NCBI GenBank assembly: GCA_011523845.1 | Contig: WTFV01000265.1 | Span: forward strand, 62,001-126,000 | Reading direction: 5' to 3' | Length of the DNA: 64,000 nucleotides | Source: Acidobacteriota bacterium | Lineage (GTDB): Bacteria; Acidobacteriota; Vicinamibacteria; Vicinamibacterales; UBA8438 | Part shown: positions 25,571 through 34,436 of the stretch, piece by piece | Numbering within the stretch: position 1 is the stretch's first letter | How the letters are laid out: every line of letters starts with the position of its first letter | The notes under the pieces: generated by a model | Seen by the model: only the letters and a program-made list of their open reading frames with translations | Told to the model about the DNA's origin: nothing | Databases searched by the model: none | Made by a program: the position numbers and the translations under genes

Positions 25571-27433
25571 ATGAGCTTGTCTACCAACCGGCGCGGCCGG
25601 ACGTCCATTCGGCTCCTGTCGCTGCTGTGCGTTCTCGCCGTACCCGCGGCCGCCATCGCCCAGGACAGTTCGGCGGGCGACGGGTCGCAGTGGGTCATGC
25701 CGAACGCCAACTACGCGGGCTGGAACTACAGCCCGCTGGATCAGATCAACGTCGACAACGTCGAGCAGCTCATCATGGCGTGGACGATGCAGCTCGGCGT
25801 CCACGATTCGTACGAGGCCTCGCCGCTCGTGATCGGCGACACGATGTACATCGTCACCCCGGAGCCGAACTACGTCTACGCGCTCGACCTCGCCCGGGAC
25901 GGCTTCATCAAGTGGGAGTTCCGGCCCGAGATCGACGACCCGGAGCTGACACGGAGGAGCGCCTGCTGCGGCGCGCAGACCCGCGGCCTGGGCTATGCCG
26001 ACGGCCGGATCTACTTCGTCACCCTCGACGGACAGGTGCACGCGCTCGACGCGGAGACCGGAGAGCAGATCTGGCAGGCCGAGAACGCGAACATCGGGAT
26101 CGGGGAAACGGTCCCCGGCATGCCGCTGGTGGTCGGCGACAAGGTCATCGTCGGCGTGGCCGGCGGCGAGCGCGGCGTCCGCGGCCACGTCACCGCCTAC
26201 AACGTCGACGACGGCCGGTTCCGGTGGCGGTACTACAGCATGGGGCCGAACAACGAGGTGGGCATCGGGTCCCGCTTCGCCCCCTTCTATCCGGACGACC
26301 GGGTCCCCAACCCGGCGCTCGACACATGGTCCGGCGACTCGTGGCGGCGCGGCGGCGGCGCCGTCTGGGGCTGGTTCACGTACGACGCGGAGCTGAATCT
26401 CTTCTACTACGGCACGAGCAACTGCGGCCCGTGGAATCCGGACTACCGCCGGGAGTGGGGCGTGGTCGAGCTGGACGAGGACGGGGGCCTGACCGGCTAC
26501 CGGAACAACTACTGCGCCTCGATCCTGGCCCGCGACGTCGACAGCGGAGAGCTGATCTGGGCCTACAACATGACCCCCCAGGATCAGTGGGACCTGGACG
26601 AGCCCAACGTGAACCTGCTCCTCGACCTGGAGATCAACGGCGAGACGCGCAAGACGCTGGTCCGCCCGGCGCGCAACGGCTACTTCTACGTGTTCGATCG
26701 CGCGACGGGCGAGATGCTCCTCGAGCCCTGGATGTTCGTCTACAACGACATCTTCGACGGCATCAACATGGAAACCGGCCGTCCGCGCTACGACATGACG
26801 AAGATGATGTTCACCGACATCGAGGATCGACAGCGGTACGTGCCGGACGCCGAGAACGTCGCCATCGGCTGGTGTCCCGGCATCGCCGCCCGGAACTGGC
26901 AGAACGACGCGTACTCCCCGCGCACCGGACTCGTGTACACCCCGACCTCGAACTCCTGCGATCAGTTGAGGATGGTCGAGGGCGAGTACGTGCCCGGGAA
27001 CGACTACACGCTCCGTGAACGCGGCGGACGCGCCCCGGACCCGCCCAACGCGGAGGTCGTCAACGAGCTGCAGGCCAACGATCCGGTGGCGGGCGAGACC
27101 GTCTGGCGGATTCAGTTCACGACCGCCAACAACGCGCCGGTCATGGCCACCGGCGGGGACCTGCTCTTCCAGGGCGGTCCGAACGAAGGCGTGGTGCGCG
27201 CGATCGATGCCCGGACCGGCGACATCGTCTGGTCGTTCCAGACCGGCACCGGCTTCCGGAACTCGCCGATCACCTACCTCGGGCCGGACGGCCGGCAGTA
27301 CGTCGCCATCATCGGCAGCCAGCGCGCGGGGAGCGTGCAGGTCACCGGCGATACGGAGCCGGATGCGCCCGACCGCTTCCGGCGGGCCGGCAGCGCGCTC
27401 TACGTGTTCGCGCTCCCGCCGGCGCGCGACTGA
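25571..27433 (+). CDS. PQQ-dependent alcohol dehydrogenase, lanthanide-type signature
   Basis: 620 residues with a signal peptide ending AAIAQD. Eight-bladed PQQ propeller: tryptophan-docking repeats such as DAETGEQIW and DARTGDIVWSF, opening segment NYAGWNYSPLDQI, and a vicinal disulfide pair CC (132-133) that stacks on PQQ in this family. WDLDEPN carries the catalytic Asp341 and a second Asp343 two residues on, the feature that separates lanthanide-dependent (XoxF/ExaF-like) from calcium enzymes. Periplasmic oxidation of a primary alcohol is likely, with the cytochrome upstream as possible acceptor. A long inverted repeat follows the stop. Confidence 0.9.
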   Translation: MSLSTNRRGRTSIRLLSLLCVLAVPAAAIAQDSSAGDGSQWVMPNANYAGWNYSPLDQINVDNVEQLIMAWTMQLGVHDSYEASPLVIGDTMYIVTPEPNYVYALDLARDGFIKWEFRPEIDDPELTRRSACCGAQTRGLGYADGRIYFVTLDGQVHALDAETGEQIWQAENANIGIGETVPGMPLVVGDKVIVGVAGGERGVRGHVTAYNVDDGRFRWRYYSMGPNNEVGIGSRFAPFYPDDRVPNPALDTWSGDSWRRGGGAVWGWFTYDAELNLFYYGTSNCGPWNPDYRREWGVVELDEDGGLTGYRNNYCASILARDVDSGELIWAYNMTPQDQWDLDEPNVNLLLDLEINGETRKTLVRPARNGYFYVFDRATGEMLLEPWMFVYNDIFDGINMETGRPRYDMTKMMFTDIEDRQRYVPDAENVAIGWCPGIAARNWQNDAYSPRTGLVYTPTSNSCDQLRMVEGEYVPGNDYTLRERGGRAPDPPNAEVVNELQANDPVAGETVWRIQFTTANNAPVMATGGDLLFQGGPNEGVVRAIDARTGDIVWSFQTGTGFRNSPITYLGPDGRQYVAIIGSQRAGSVQVTGDTEPDAPDRFRRAGSALYVFALPPARD

Positions 27434-27440
27434 GACCGGC

Positions 27441-27500
27441 GGCAGCCAGTGGCGAGACCCCGCGTTGCACCGAGTGCGGGGACTCTCGCCACGGGCTGCC
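27441..27500 (+). terminator. Long hairpin after the PQQ dehydrogenase gene
   Basis: GGCAGCCAGTGGCGAG pairs with CTCTCGCCACGGGCTGCC, and CCCCGC with GCGGGG, giving a stem of about 23 bp with a 12-nt loop. It begins 8 nt after the stop codon; no T-run follows. Confidence 0.6.
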
Positions 27501-27604
27501 GCGCCGCGGGTTCTCGCCAGAACGCCCGCGACGCCGCGCTCGCAAGCGGAATCGAGGGACGCCGTCGCGGAGGCGCCTCGCGGAGAGGCGCGGGAGGTGC
27601 CCAC

Positions 27605-28948
27605 ATGGTAGCCCGACAATCGTCGCCTGACGCTCCGATTGCCGTCCAACCGGGCCTGACCAGAAGGTCGGCGCCGTTGCCACGGCGCGGACTCCTGGGT
27701 CGACGCCGCTTCAACACGCTCCTCGCGGCGACGGCCGGGTGGGTGGCCGCGGGCCCGCTCGGCACGGCCGCCGCGCAGTCGCAGTCGCGCGGCGCCGTCC
27801 ATGCCAGCCTGGGCGCCCGGCTCTACCGGATTCGCCGCGACGGCGATTCCCTGGTCCGGGAACCGCGCCCGCTGGTCCTTCCCGCGCAGGTGCAGGAGGG
27901 GTGGCAGCATCCGTCGGGCCCGTACTTCTACATCGCCAGCAGCGACCAGCGCACGTCGACCGCCCGCGTGCGGCATCACTACCTGAACGCGTTCCGGGTG
28001 GATTCGTCGGGCGACCTCCAGCCGCTGGGCGGGGCCGTGGAGCTGCCGCACCGGCCGATCTTCATCACCGTCGACCAGCGCGGCGAGTACGTGGTGTCGG
28101 CGTACAGCTTCCCGAGCTCCCTTTCGGTGCACCGGCTGCACGCTGACGGATCGATCGGCGACATGGTGGAGCAGCGCGCGAGCCTGGACGCGGGCTTCTA
28201 TGCGCACGCCGTCTACGTCATGCCCTCGAACCGCGCGGTCCTGCTGCCGGCGCGCGGCAACGAGCCGGAGCCCGGCGTCCATACGGAGGATCCGGGGGGC
28301 CTTTACCTGTACGGCTTCGAGAACGGCCAGTTGACCAACAAGCAGACGGTGGCCCCCAATGGCGGACTGGCGTACCGCGTGCGGCACGCCGACTTCCATC
28401 CGTCGGGCCGTTGGGTCTACGTCGATATCGAGACGCAGAACCTGCTGCACACCTACGCCATCCGTGCGGACGACACGCTGTCGGAGGAACCCCTGTTCGT
28501 CAACACGACGCTGGCCGCGCCGGAGGCCTATCGCGGCGGGCAGACCACGTCGTCGATCCGCATGCATCCGACCAACGGCCGGACCCTGTACGTCGCGAAC
28601 CGCGGCCGCGGTACGGAGACTTTCCGGGGCGAAACGGTGTCGAACGGCACCGAGAACACGATTTCGGTGTTCGACGTCGATCCCGATACCGGCGAGCCGA
28701 CCCTGGTGCAGACGATCGACACCCGGAGCATCGCCGTCCGGACGATGGCGTTTGCGCCGGACGGCCGGTCGATGGTCGCCGCGAGCCCGGAGCCGGGACG
28801 AGTCCGTTCCCAGGGGCGTCTGGAGACCGTGCCGGCCATGCTGACGCTGTACGACATCGAAGCGGACGGCCGGCTGGCGTTCCGGTCCACCCTGCCGGTC
28901 GACACGCGGGGCGAGTCGATGTTCTGGTGCGGGGTCGTCCGCTATTGA
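27605..28948 (+). CDS. Exported lactonase-family beta-propeller protein, repeat-encoded N terminus
   Basis: 447 residues from this ATG. The 6-phosphogluconolactonase-like (YkgB type) propeller is recognisable: HPSGRWVYVDIETQNLLHTY, RMHPTNGRTLYVANRGRGTE, RTMAFAPDGRSMVAASPEPG. A Tat-like signal GRRRFNTLLAATAG follows the first 31 residues, which are encoded by an inverted type C repeat. A TTG at 27677 would give a shorter, more usual signal. The frame remains open further upstream to 27449, but that part is a hairpin region. Probably a periplasmic sugar-lactone hydrolase or binding protein. It converges with the ATP-grasp gene, overlapping by 7 nt. Confidence 0.8.
   Translation: MVARQSSPDAPIAVQPGLTRRSAPLPRRGLLGRRRFNTLLAATAGWVAAGPLGTAAAQSQSRGAVHASLGARLYRIRRDGDSLVREPRPLVLPAQVQEGWQHPSGPYFYIASSDQRTSTARVRHHYLNAFRVDSSGDLQPLGGAVELPHRPIFITVDQRGEYVVSAYSFPSSLSVHRLHADGSIGDMVEQRASLDAGFYAHAVYVMPSNRAVLLPARGNEPEPGVHTEDPGGLYLYGFENGQLTNKQTVAPNGGLAYRVRHADFHPSGRWVYVDIETQNLLHTYAIRADDTLSEEPLFVNTTLAAPEAYRGGQTTSSIRMHPTNGRTLYVANRGRGTETFRGETVSNGTENTISVFDVDPDTGEPTLVQTIDTRSIAVRTMAFAPDGRSMVAASPEPGRVRSQGRLETVPAMLTLYDIEADGRLAFRSTLPVDTRGESMFWCGVVRY
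27607..27698 (-). repeat. Dispersed repeat, type C (inverted copy)
   Basis: Read on the minus strand it starts CCAGGAGTCCGCGCCGTGG, closes a hairpin with ACGGCGCCGACCTTCTGG, and continues GGTCAGGCCCGGTTGG, GGCAATCGG and GATTGTCGGGCTACC, matching 20041-20129 along its length. Confidence 0.8.
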
Positions 28949-30501
28949 GACAGCCCCGCACGAGCGCGTCCACGCCGGGCGCGACCGCTCCCTTCCCAAT
29001 CCAGGATGTCGACGGTGCGGGCGTAGAGGCGTCGGGCGCGCTCGCGGTCGGCGCCGATGCAGACCATCCCGAGCTTGCCGTGCGGCTCCAGCGCCCCGAT
29101 CAGGTGAAAGACGACGCCTTCCTGGCTCGGCGCGTGGAAATGCAGCTCCTGCTCCACCGCAATCCCGACGAGGTCGTCCGGGCTCAGACCGACGTAGCGC
29201 TGCTCGTGGAGGTTGTCGGTCGCCATGTAGTACCGCGCCTGGCCCGCGGGGGTCCGATACAGGCCGGTCTCCCTCTCGTACGTGCCGTCGGTGAGGAAGT
29301 CGAGCATCAGGAACGGGTGCGTGGTGCCGCCCTTGCGGAGGTTGATCTCGATCGCGTACGGCCGCCAGCGGCCGCCCTCGCGCACGACCACGAAGTCGAC
29401 CCCGAAGCGTCCGAGCACCCCGCGCTCGCGGAGCACCTCGGCGACTCGCTCCCCGGCGTGCTGCAGCTCGGCGCGATAGCGGTCGTCCGCCGGGAACTCG
29501 CAGCCGACGAACACCTGGCCGGACCTCCCGCCGAGCACCTGCTCGTGCGTCGAGACCACCTCCACCACGTTCCGCGGATCGATCCGACACTGTACCGACG
29601 GGGACCGGACCTCGTCGCCGGTAACGAACGCCTCGACGATGCCGCCCATCTGCGCGAGCTTGTCCGCGTAGAGCTCCCAGGTCAGGTCCGCCGCCTCGAA
29701 CAGCAGGCTGCGCGGCAGCCGGCGGGCGATGCGCGCCTCGGCATCGGCGTCGGCGTCGCGCGGCCGAAAGCGGAAGCCCGCGTTCCCCTCGCCCGAGAAC
29801 CCGTCGTTCAGCTTGACGACGGCGGACTCGAGGGACGGTTGACGCCGCTTCAGCGCGGCCAGCGCGGCGGCGACGTCCTGCCGGTCCCTGAGCGCCTCGA
29901 ACCCGTCCGGCGTGGTCACCCCCGCCGCCTTGAAGATCCGCCGCGACGAGCTCTTGGAGCCCAGGTCGGCAAGCCGCGGATCGCACCCGTAGAGGGGGAT
30001 GCCGAGTCTCACCGACAACGTTCGCTCCAGCGACGTGACGTTGAAGCAGACCAGGTGCGCCAGCGCCGGGTCCCCTATCGCGGCCCGCAGCCGCCGCAGC
30101 ACGGATCGATTGGCCAGAATCCTGGCCGTCAAGGGCGTCGGGGACGACTCGCCGCAGGCGACGAGCGTCAGGCGCTGCCGTGCGTGACTGTGCGGGACGC
30201 CGGCCAGCAGATGCAGGTAGTAGTCGATGATCGAGGCGTGTATCGGAACGCTGGTCGCGTAGACGACGCGCGTGTACGGCATTCGAAGCAGCAGCAACAG
30301 GCACAGCAGGCGTTCCTCGTAGTGCGCAACGCCCTGCACCTTGGCCATGATGTCGGCGTCGAGACTGAGGCTCGGCACGACGACGACCGTCCTCGGGGCG
30401 AGGCGATCGGCGAAGACGCGCCGGTAGAGCGGTCCAAGGCGCTGCTGCAGCTCGGCGAACCGGCCGCGCTCGTTCTCCGATCCCGGTTCCGGATGGCGCA
30501 T
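28942..30501 (-). CDS. ATP-grasp ligase related to peptide ligase PGM1
   Basis: 519 residues from the ATG giving MRHPEPGSENERGRFAELQQ. It resembles the PGM1-type peptide ligases: N-terminal pre-ATP-grasp part with VVVVPSLSLDADIMAKVQGV and HYEERLLCLLLLLR, then an ATP-grasp core with VVKLNDGFSGEGNAGFRF (phosphate loop) and PYAIEINLRKGGTTHPF (metal-binding Glu and Asn), and a C-terminal PGM1-type domain. Such enzymes form peptide or amide bonds in natural-product or small-peptide biosynthesis. No precursor or companion enzyme is next to it, so the product is unknown. It stands alone on the minus strand among exported-enzyme genes. Confidence 0.85.
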   Translation of the reverse strand: MRHPEPGSENERGRFAELQQRLGPLYRRVFADRLAPRTVVVVPSLSLDADIMAKVQGVAHYEERLLCLLLLLRMPYTRVVYATSVPIHASIIDYYLHLLAGVPHSHARQRLTLVACGESSPTPLTARILANRSVLRRLRAAIGDPALAHLVCFNVTSLERTLSVRLGIPLYGCDPRLADLGSKSSSRRIFKAAGVTTPDGFEALRDRQDVAAALAALKRRQPSLESAVVKLNDGFSGEGNAGFRFRPRDADADAEARIARRLPRSLLFEAADLTWELYADKLAQMGGIVEAFVTGDEVRSPSVQCRIDPRNVVEVVSTHEQVLGGRSGQVFVGCEFPADDRYRAELQHAGERVAEVLRERGVLGRFGVDFVVVREGGRWRPYAIEINLRKGGTTHPFLMLDFLTDGTYERETGLYRTPAGQARYYMATDNLHEQRYVGLSPDDLVGIAVEQELHFHAPSQEGVVFHLIGALEPHGKLGMVCIGADRERARRLYARTVDILDWEGSGRARRGRARAGLSQ

Positions 30502-30704
30502 CGTCGTGGGCGCCGCCCCTGTCGGCGCAGCAATTGTCGGATCGAACCCGAGACCGCGAACCTTACCATGCAGGCTCGGTGAGGGCGCCGCGGCGCGCAT
30601 CGCCGCCCCGCCGGCAAAGGGGCTTCCAGGACCGGATGGTTGCACGGGTGCGCTCGGGCGGGTCGATCAGGTCAATCGGTCAGCGGTCGCCACAGGCACC
30701 GTGC

Positions 30705-30710
30705 TATAGT
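30705..30710 (+). promoter_or_regulatory. Candidate -10 box of the NHL-protein gene
   Basis: TATAGT lies 70 nt before the ATG at 30781; a good ribosome site (GGAGGGAGG) precedes that ATG. No clear -35. Confidence 0.3.
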
Positions 30711-30780
30711 CGTCGCCCTCATCCTTGCCGGGCGCGGCGAGGCGCCCGGCTGAGAAGGCGCGACGCGGAGGGAGGCGATC

Positions 30781-31911
30781 ATGCAGAGCAGACGGCTGCG
30801 TCATGCGGTTCTCATGGCACTGGTCGTGGCCGCGGCCGCCACCGTGGCGCCGGTCTGGCTGTCCGGTTCGGCGCCCGCCGCCGAGACGGCGACGGCGCAG
30901 GGTCCCGGCCTGCCTATCTTCGAGGTCGACGGGGCATGGCCCGCCGTGCCGGCGGAGATGCGGCTGGGCGCTCCGTCCAGCATCGCCATCGACGCGCAGG
31001 ACAACGTGTGGGTCCTGCACCGCCCGCTGACGCTCCCGGCCGAGCAGGACGCGATGGCGGCCCCGCCAATCGTCGTCTTCGATACGGAAGGCAACTTCAT
31101 CAGGGCCTGGGGCGGCCCCGGCGACGGCTACGAGTGGCCCCAGCGGGAGCACGGCCTCCACATCGATCACGAGGGCTTCGTCTGGCTGGGCGGCAACAAC
31201 TGCCCCACCAACGGCGTGCCCCGGGTCGAGCCGGTCAACGACGATCAGTTGCTGAAGTTCACCCAGGACGGCGAATTCGTCCTGCAGATCGGCCGCAGCG
31301 ACGGGAGCCGGGGCAACGCCGACATGATGAACCTCCATCGGCCGGCGGATCAGCAGGTCCATCCGCCGACCAACGAGCTGTTCGTGGCCGACGGCTACGG
31401 CAACCGCCGCGTGGCCGTGTTCGACGCCGGGACCGGCCGCTTCAAGCGACGGTGGGGGGCCTTCGGCGACACGCCGGTGGACGACGACCAATGTCAGGTG
31501 GTGAACCCGACCAGCTTCTCGGATCCGGGTCCTTCGTATTTCAACGTGCTCCACGCCCTCCGCGTGTCGAACGACGGCATGGTGTATGCCGCCGACCGCG
31601 AACACCGCCGCGTGCAGGTCTTCGCGCTGGGCGGCGCGTTCGTGGGTCAGGTGATCACGCCCGACGCGCCCTTCGCGCGCAATCTGGCCCTGTCCCACGA
31701 CCCGGAGCAGCGGTTCCTCTACGTCGGCGGCGATGACGGCATCGTCGTGGTCGAGCGCGCCACGCTCGAGATCCTCGGCACCGTCCGCCCCGAGGGCATC
31801 CTGGGCGCCGGCCACCACATAGAAACCGATTCCCAAGGCAATCTCTACGTGGCGGCGACGGGCGCGGGCATGCAGAAGCTGACCTACCGGGGGATGCCCG
31901 ACGCGCAGTGA
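30781..31911 (+). CDS. Secreted NHL-repeat beta-propeller protein
   Basis: 376 residues. The signal peptide ends around APAAETATAQ. The mature part has six repeats of the NHL type, for example LGAPSSIAIDAQDNVWVLHR, EHGLHIDHEGFVWLGGNN, NELFVADGYGNRRVAVFDA, GMVYAADREHRRVQVFALGG and HIETDSQGNLYVAATG. The best-known relatives are peptidyl-alpha-hydroxyglycine lyase domains and other six-bladed propellers; catalytic residues cannot be assigned with certainty. Periplasmic or extracellular. It precedes the PQQ sugar dehydrogenase gene on the same strand with a gap of 300 bp. Confidence 0.85.
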   Translation: MQSRRLRHAVLMALVVAAAATVAPVWLSGSAPAAETATAQGPGLPIFEVDGAWPAVPAEMRLGAPSSIAIDAQDNVWVLHRPLTLPAEQDAMAAPPIVVFDTEGNFIRAWGGPGDGYEWPQREHGLHIDHEGFVWLGGNNCPTNGVPRVEPVNDDQLLKFTQDGEFVLQIGRSDGSRGNADMMNLHRPADQQVHPPTNELFVADGYGNRRVAVFDAGTGRFKRRWGAFGDTPVDDDQCQVVNPTSFSDPGPSYFNVLHALRVSNDGMVYAADREHRRVQVFALGGAFVGQVITPDAPFARNLALSHDPEQRFLYVGGDDGIVVVERATLEILGTVRPEGILGAGHHIETDSQGNLYVAATGAGMQKLTYRGMPDAQ

Positions 31912-32213
31912 CCCACGCGGGCAGGGCGACATCCGAGGAGCCCGAGATGGATCGACGCCGGGTGGCCCCCGCACTCGGCATCCCGGGACCGCTGTATCGC
32001 GTACTCCGTTCGCCGTCGGATCCGTCACCCGAATCCATGCGCCGGTGACGTTCCAGGTCCGGCGACGTCGTGTCGGGCAGGCAGGACGCCCTCTCGCGGG
32101 TCCTCGGGGCCGCTACGCGAGGGCTTCCCCCGGGTCATGGCCGGGGAGATATGATGGAAACGTCCGCGGCCATCCGCGACCTGGCAGCCACCACGCAACC
32201 CACGGAGCCCGCC
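31912..32213. other. Intergenic region before the PQQ sugar dehydrogenase gene
   Basis: No gene supported. A GGGGAG-ATATG context at about 32143-32153 offers an alternative, 21-residue-longer start for the downstream gene. No repeat or strong hairpin was recognised. Confidence 0.5.
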
Positions 32214-33650
32214 ATGCACTTCGTACGCTCGCTCGCGACGACCGCCCTGATCATCCTCACCGCCGCCCTCCCGGCCGAGGCGCAGGTGGAGGCCGTGAAC
32301 GACCCCATTCCCGACCCGATCCGGAAGGGCGACCTGGTCGTGGAAGCCACCGAGTTCGTTCGCGCTCCGCGAACCGAAGAGTCGGCCCTGGACGCCATCA
32401 CGAATCCGGCCTACGCCCGCATCCAGTACCTGACGCCGGTCGGGGACGGCTCGGGACGCCTGGTCCTCAACGACCTGCGCGGGCTGCTGTACATCACCGA
32501 CGAGAACGGGATGGAGCCGGTCACGTACCTGGACGTTCGCACCCTCGACGTCGGCTTCGACGACTCGATGTTCCCCAACGAGACCGGGCTGGTGGGGGTG
32601 GCGTTCCACCCGCAGTTCGCCGCGGCCGGCACGCCGGGGTTCGGCAAGTTCTACACGGCGTACAGCGCCCGGTCGGACAGCGGCCGCGCGGACTACCTCG
32701 ACGACGACGCCGGGAGCCACGAGAGCGTGATCCGGGAATGGACGGCCGACGATCCGCGGGCCAACGTGTTCAGCGGCGCCTCGCGGGAGGTGTTCCGGAT
32801 CGGCCAGTTCGCCCCCAACCACAACGTCGGCGTCATCGCGTTCAATCCGACGGCGGCCGCGGGAACGCCGGACTACGGGCTCCTCTACGCCACCCTCGGG
32901 GATGCCGGGGCGGCCAACGATCCCCGCGACTTCAGCCAGTCCCTCGGCGCGCCGCACGGCGCGATCATCCGCATCGATCCCCTCGCCGGCGACGGAAGCA
33001 GGGGGTACGGCATTCCGGCGGACAATCCCTTCGTGGGCGAGGCGGGTGTGGCTCCCGAGATCTGGGCCTACGGCCTGCGGCATGCGCAGCAGTTCTCGTG
33101 GGACACGGACGGCCGGATGTTCATGGGCGACATCGGCCAGAACTTCGTGGAAGAGGTCAACCTGGGCGTTCCCGGCGCCAACTACGGCTGGCGGCTCCGG
33201 GAGGGCACCTTCGCCACGGGCTACGCGGTCGGCGCCAGGCGCCCGGGACGCGTGTACCCGCGCCCGGCGCAGGACGACCAGGCCTTCGTGTATCCCGTGG
33301 CCCAGTACGACCACGGCGAGGGCAACGCCATCGGGGGCGGGTTCGTCTATCGCGGCGAGGCCATTCCCTCCCTGCAGGGCAAGTACGTCTTCACGGACTT
33401 CCCGCGCGGCCGCGTGCTGTACATCGATGCGGACACGCTCGTGCCCGGCCGGCTCGCCGAGATCCTGGAGCTGCGGCTGATCGTGGACGGGGAGGAGCGC
33501 GACCTGGTCGAGGTGGCCGGGTTCCCCAACACCTACGGCCGCGGCGATCGGGTGGACGCGCGCCTGGGCATCGACTCGGCCGGAGAGCTCTACCTGCTGA
33601 CGAAGGGTGACGGCTGGGTGCGCAAGCTGGAGCCGGCGCGAGCGCGGTAG
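32214..33650 (+). CDS. PQQ-dependent sugar dehydrogenase (glucose/sorbosone type)
   Basis: 478 residues with a signal peptide ending LPAEAQVEA; that peptide is why this ATG is preferred over the one at 32151. The GSDH family pattern is clear: GLVGVAFHPQF, NHNVGVIAFNP (the His that acts as base lies in this type of segment), GAPHGAIIRIDP, GIPADNPFVG, APEIWAYGLRHAQQFSWD, and DIGQNFVEEVNLGVPGANYG. It would oxidise an aldose or sugar alcohol in the periplasm. A perfect hairpin follows the stop codon. Confidence 0.88.
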   Translation: MHFVRSLATTALIILTAALPAEAQVEAVNDPIPDPIRKGDLVVEATEFVRAPRTEESALDAITNPAYARIQYLTPVGDGSGRLVLNDLRGLLYITDENGMEPVTYLDVRTLDVGFDDSMFPNETGLVGVAFHPQFAAAGTPGFGKFYTAYSARSDSGRADYLDDDAGSHESVIREWTADDPRANVFSGASREVFRIGQFAPNHNVGVIAFNPTAAAGTPDYGLLYATLGDAGAANDPRDFSQSLGAPHGAIIRIDPLAGDGSRGYGIPADNPFVGEAGVAPEIWAYGLRHAQQFSWDTDGRMFMGDIGQNFVEEVNLGVPGANYGWRLREGTFATGYAVGARRPGRVYPRPAQDDQAFVYPVAQYDHGEGNAIGGGFVYRGEAIPSLQGKYVFTDFPRGRVLYIDADTLVPGRLAEILELRLIVDGEERDLVEVAGFPNTYGRGDRVDARLGIDSAGELYLLTKGDGWVRKLEPARAR

Positions 33651-33652
33651 GC

Positions 33653-33692
33653 CCCGGGAGTCTGCGCCGCATGAACGGCACAGACTCCCGGG
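33653..33692. terminator. Bidirectional hairpin terminator, related to the dispersed repeats
   Basis: CCCGGGAGTCTG pairs perfectly with CAGACTCCCGGG, and GCCG with CGGC inside, around a 6-nt loop. It lies between two convergent genes. The left arm is the GGGAGTCTGCGCCGC motif of the repeat family, and GGCAGGCTTGGTCGG after it resembles the type C tail. Confidence 0.7.
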
Positions 33693-33719
33693 CAGGCTTG
33701 GTCGGTGGCCGGCCGCGCG

Positions 33720-34349
33720 TCAGCGGCCGTCGTCGGCCGGCAGCCGGGGAGAGCCGGCGGGAAGCTGCGCGCCCAGCGTGTTCTGCATCATCGCCAACTG
33801 CGTGTAGTTGCCGACGATCAGCACCACTTGGCGCAGCTCGTCGTCCGTGTAGCCAGCCGCAAGCACGTTCCACGTCGCATCGGAGATGAACCGGCTGCCG
33901 TGGAGCTCGTCCGCCGCCGCGAGCAGCGCGCGCTCGAAGTCGTCCCAGCCGGGCGCGTCCGGGCCGGCCGTCACCCGCGCGATCTCCTCCGCCGTCAGCC
34001 CCGCCTCCTTCCCGATCACGTCGTGCCGCCCCCAGATGTAGTCGCCCCGCGACAGCCAGGCGGTGCGCAGGATGAGCAGCTCGCGGTGGCGCTCCGGGAT
34101 GGTGGCGTTGCGGACGAAGTAGCCCGTGTAGGCCCAGTACCTCTCGCACATGTCGGAGACGTCCGGACAGAGCTCCCGCATGGGAGCCTCCCCCGCATCG
34201 TCGGGCAGCCCGATGCGCGGAGCGTCGAGGTGTTCGAACGCCCCCACGCGGCTCACGCCCGATTCCTGCGCCGCGGCGCCGGCCGCGCCGAGCAGAAACG
34301 CCGCGCAAACGAGAATCACGCCGGCCGCAATGTAACCAGTCTTCCGCAT
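33720..34349 (-). CDS. Exported carboxymuconolactone decarboxylase (CMD/AhpD) family protein
   Basis: 209 residues from the ATG with signal peptide MRKTGYIAAGVILVCAAFLL, preceded by GGGGAGG. The CMD fold is seen in TIPERHRELLILRTAWL, YIWGRHDVIGKEAGLTAEEI and YTDDELRQVVLIVGNYTQLA. The CxxC of AhpD is absent (position occupied by RGDYIWGRHD), so it is not a thiol peroxidase partner of that kind. CMD proteins with signal peptides are widespread and mostly uncharacterised. It may share transcription with the aminotransferase gene upstream (87 bp gap). Confidence 0.8.
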   Translation of the reverse strand: MRKTGYIAAGVILVCAAFLLGAAGAAAQESGVSRVGAFEHLDAPRIGLPDDAGEAPMRELCPDVSDMCERYWAYTGYFVRNATIPERHRELLILRTAWLSRGDYIWGRHDVIGKEAGLTAEEIARVTAGPDAPGWDDFERALLAAADELHGSRFISDATWNVLAAGYTDDELRQVVLIVGNYTQLAMMQNTLGAQLPAGSPRLPADDGR

Positions 34350-34436
34350 CGGACATCCTCCCCGGTCAGCGTCGTCTGCGCCTGGACGATTCCTGCGCAG
34401 CGCCTCAGTCAAGAAAGCACCCCTCGGCGGTCTTCG

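Noticed and set aside
27449..27604. Longer N terminus of the lactonase from an upstream ATG
   Set aside because: That part is the strong hairpin after the PQQ dehydrogenase gene and a repeat-like segment; it lacks a ribosome site and would put over 80 residues before the Tat signal.
25406..30304. Minus-strand open frame of 1632 codons
   Set aside because: It runs antisense through the PQQ dehydrogenase and lactonase genes and then through the ATP-grasp gene in the wrong frame. Composition is Arg/Gly/Ala/Val-rich with no domain; an effect of high GC.
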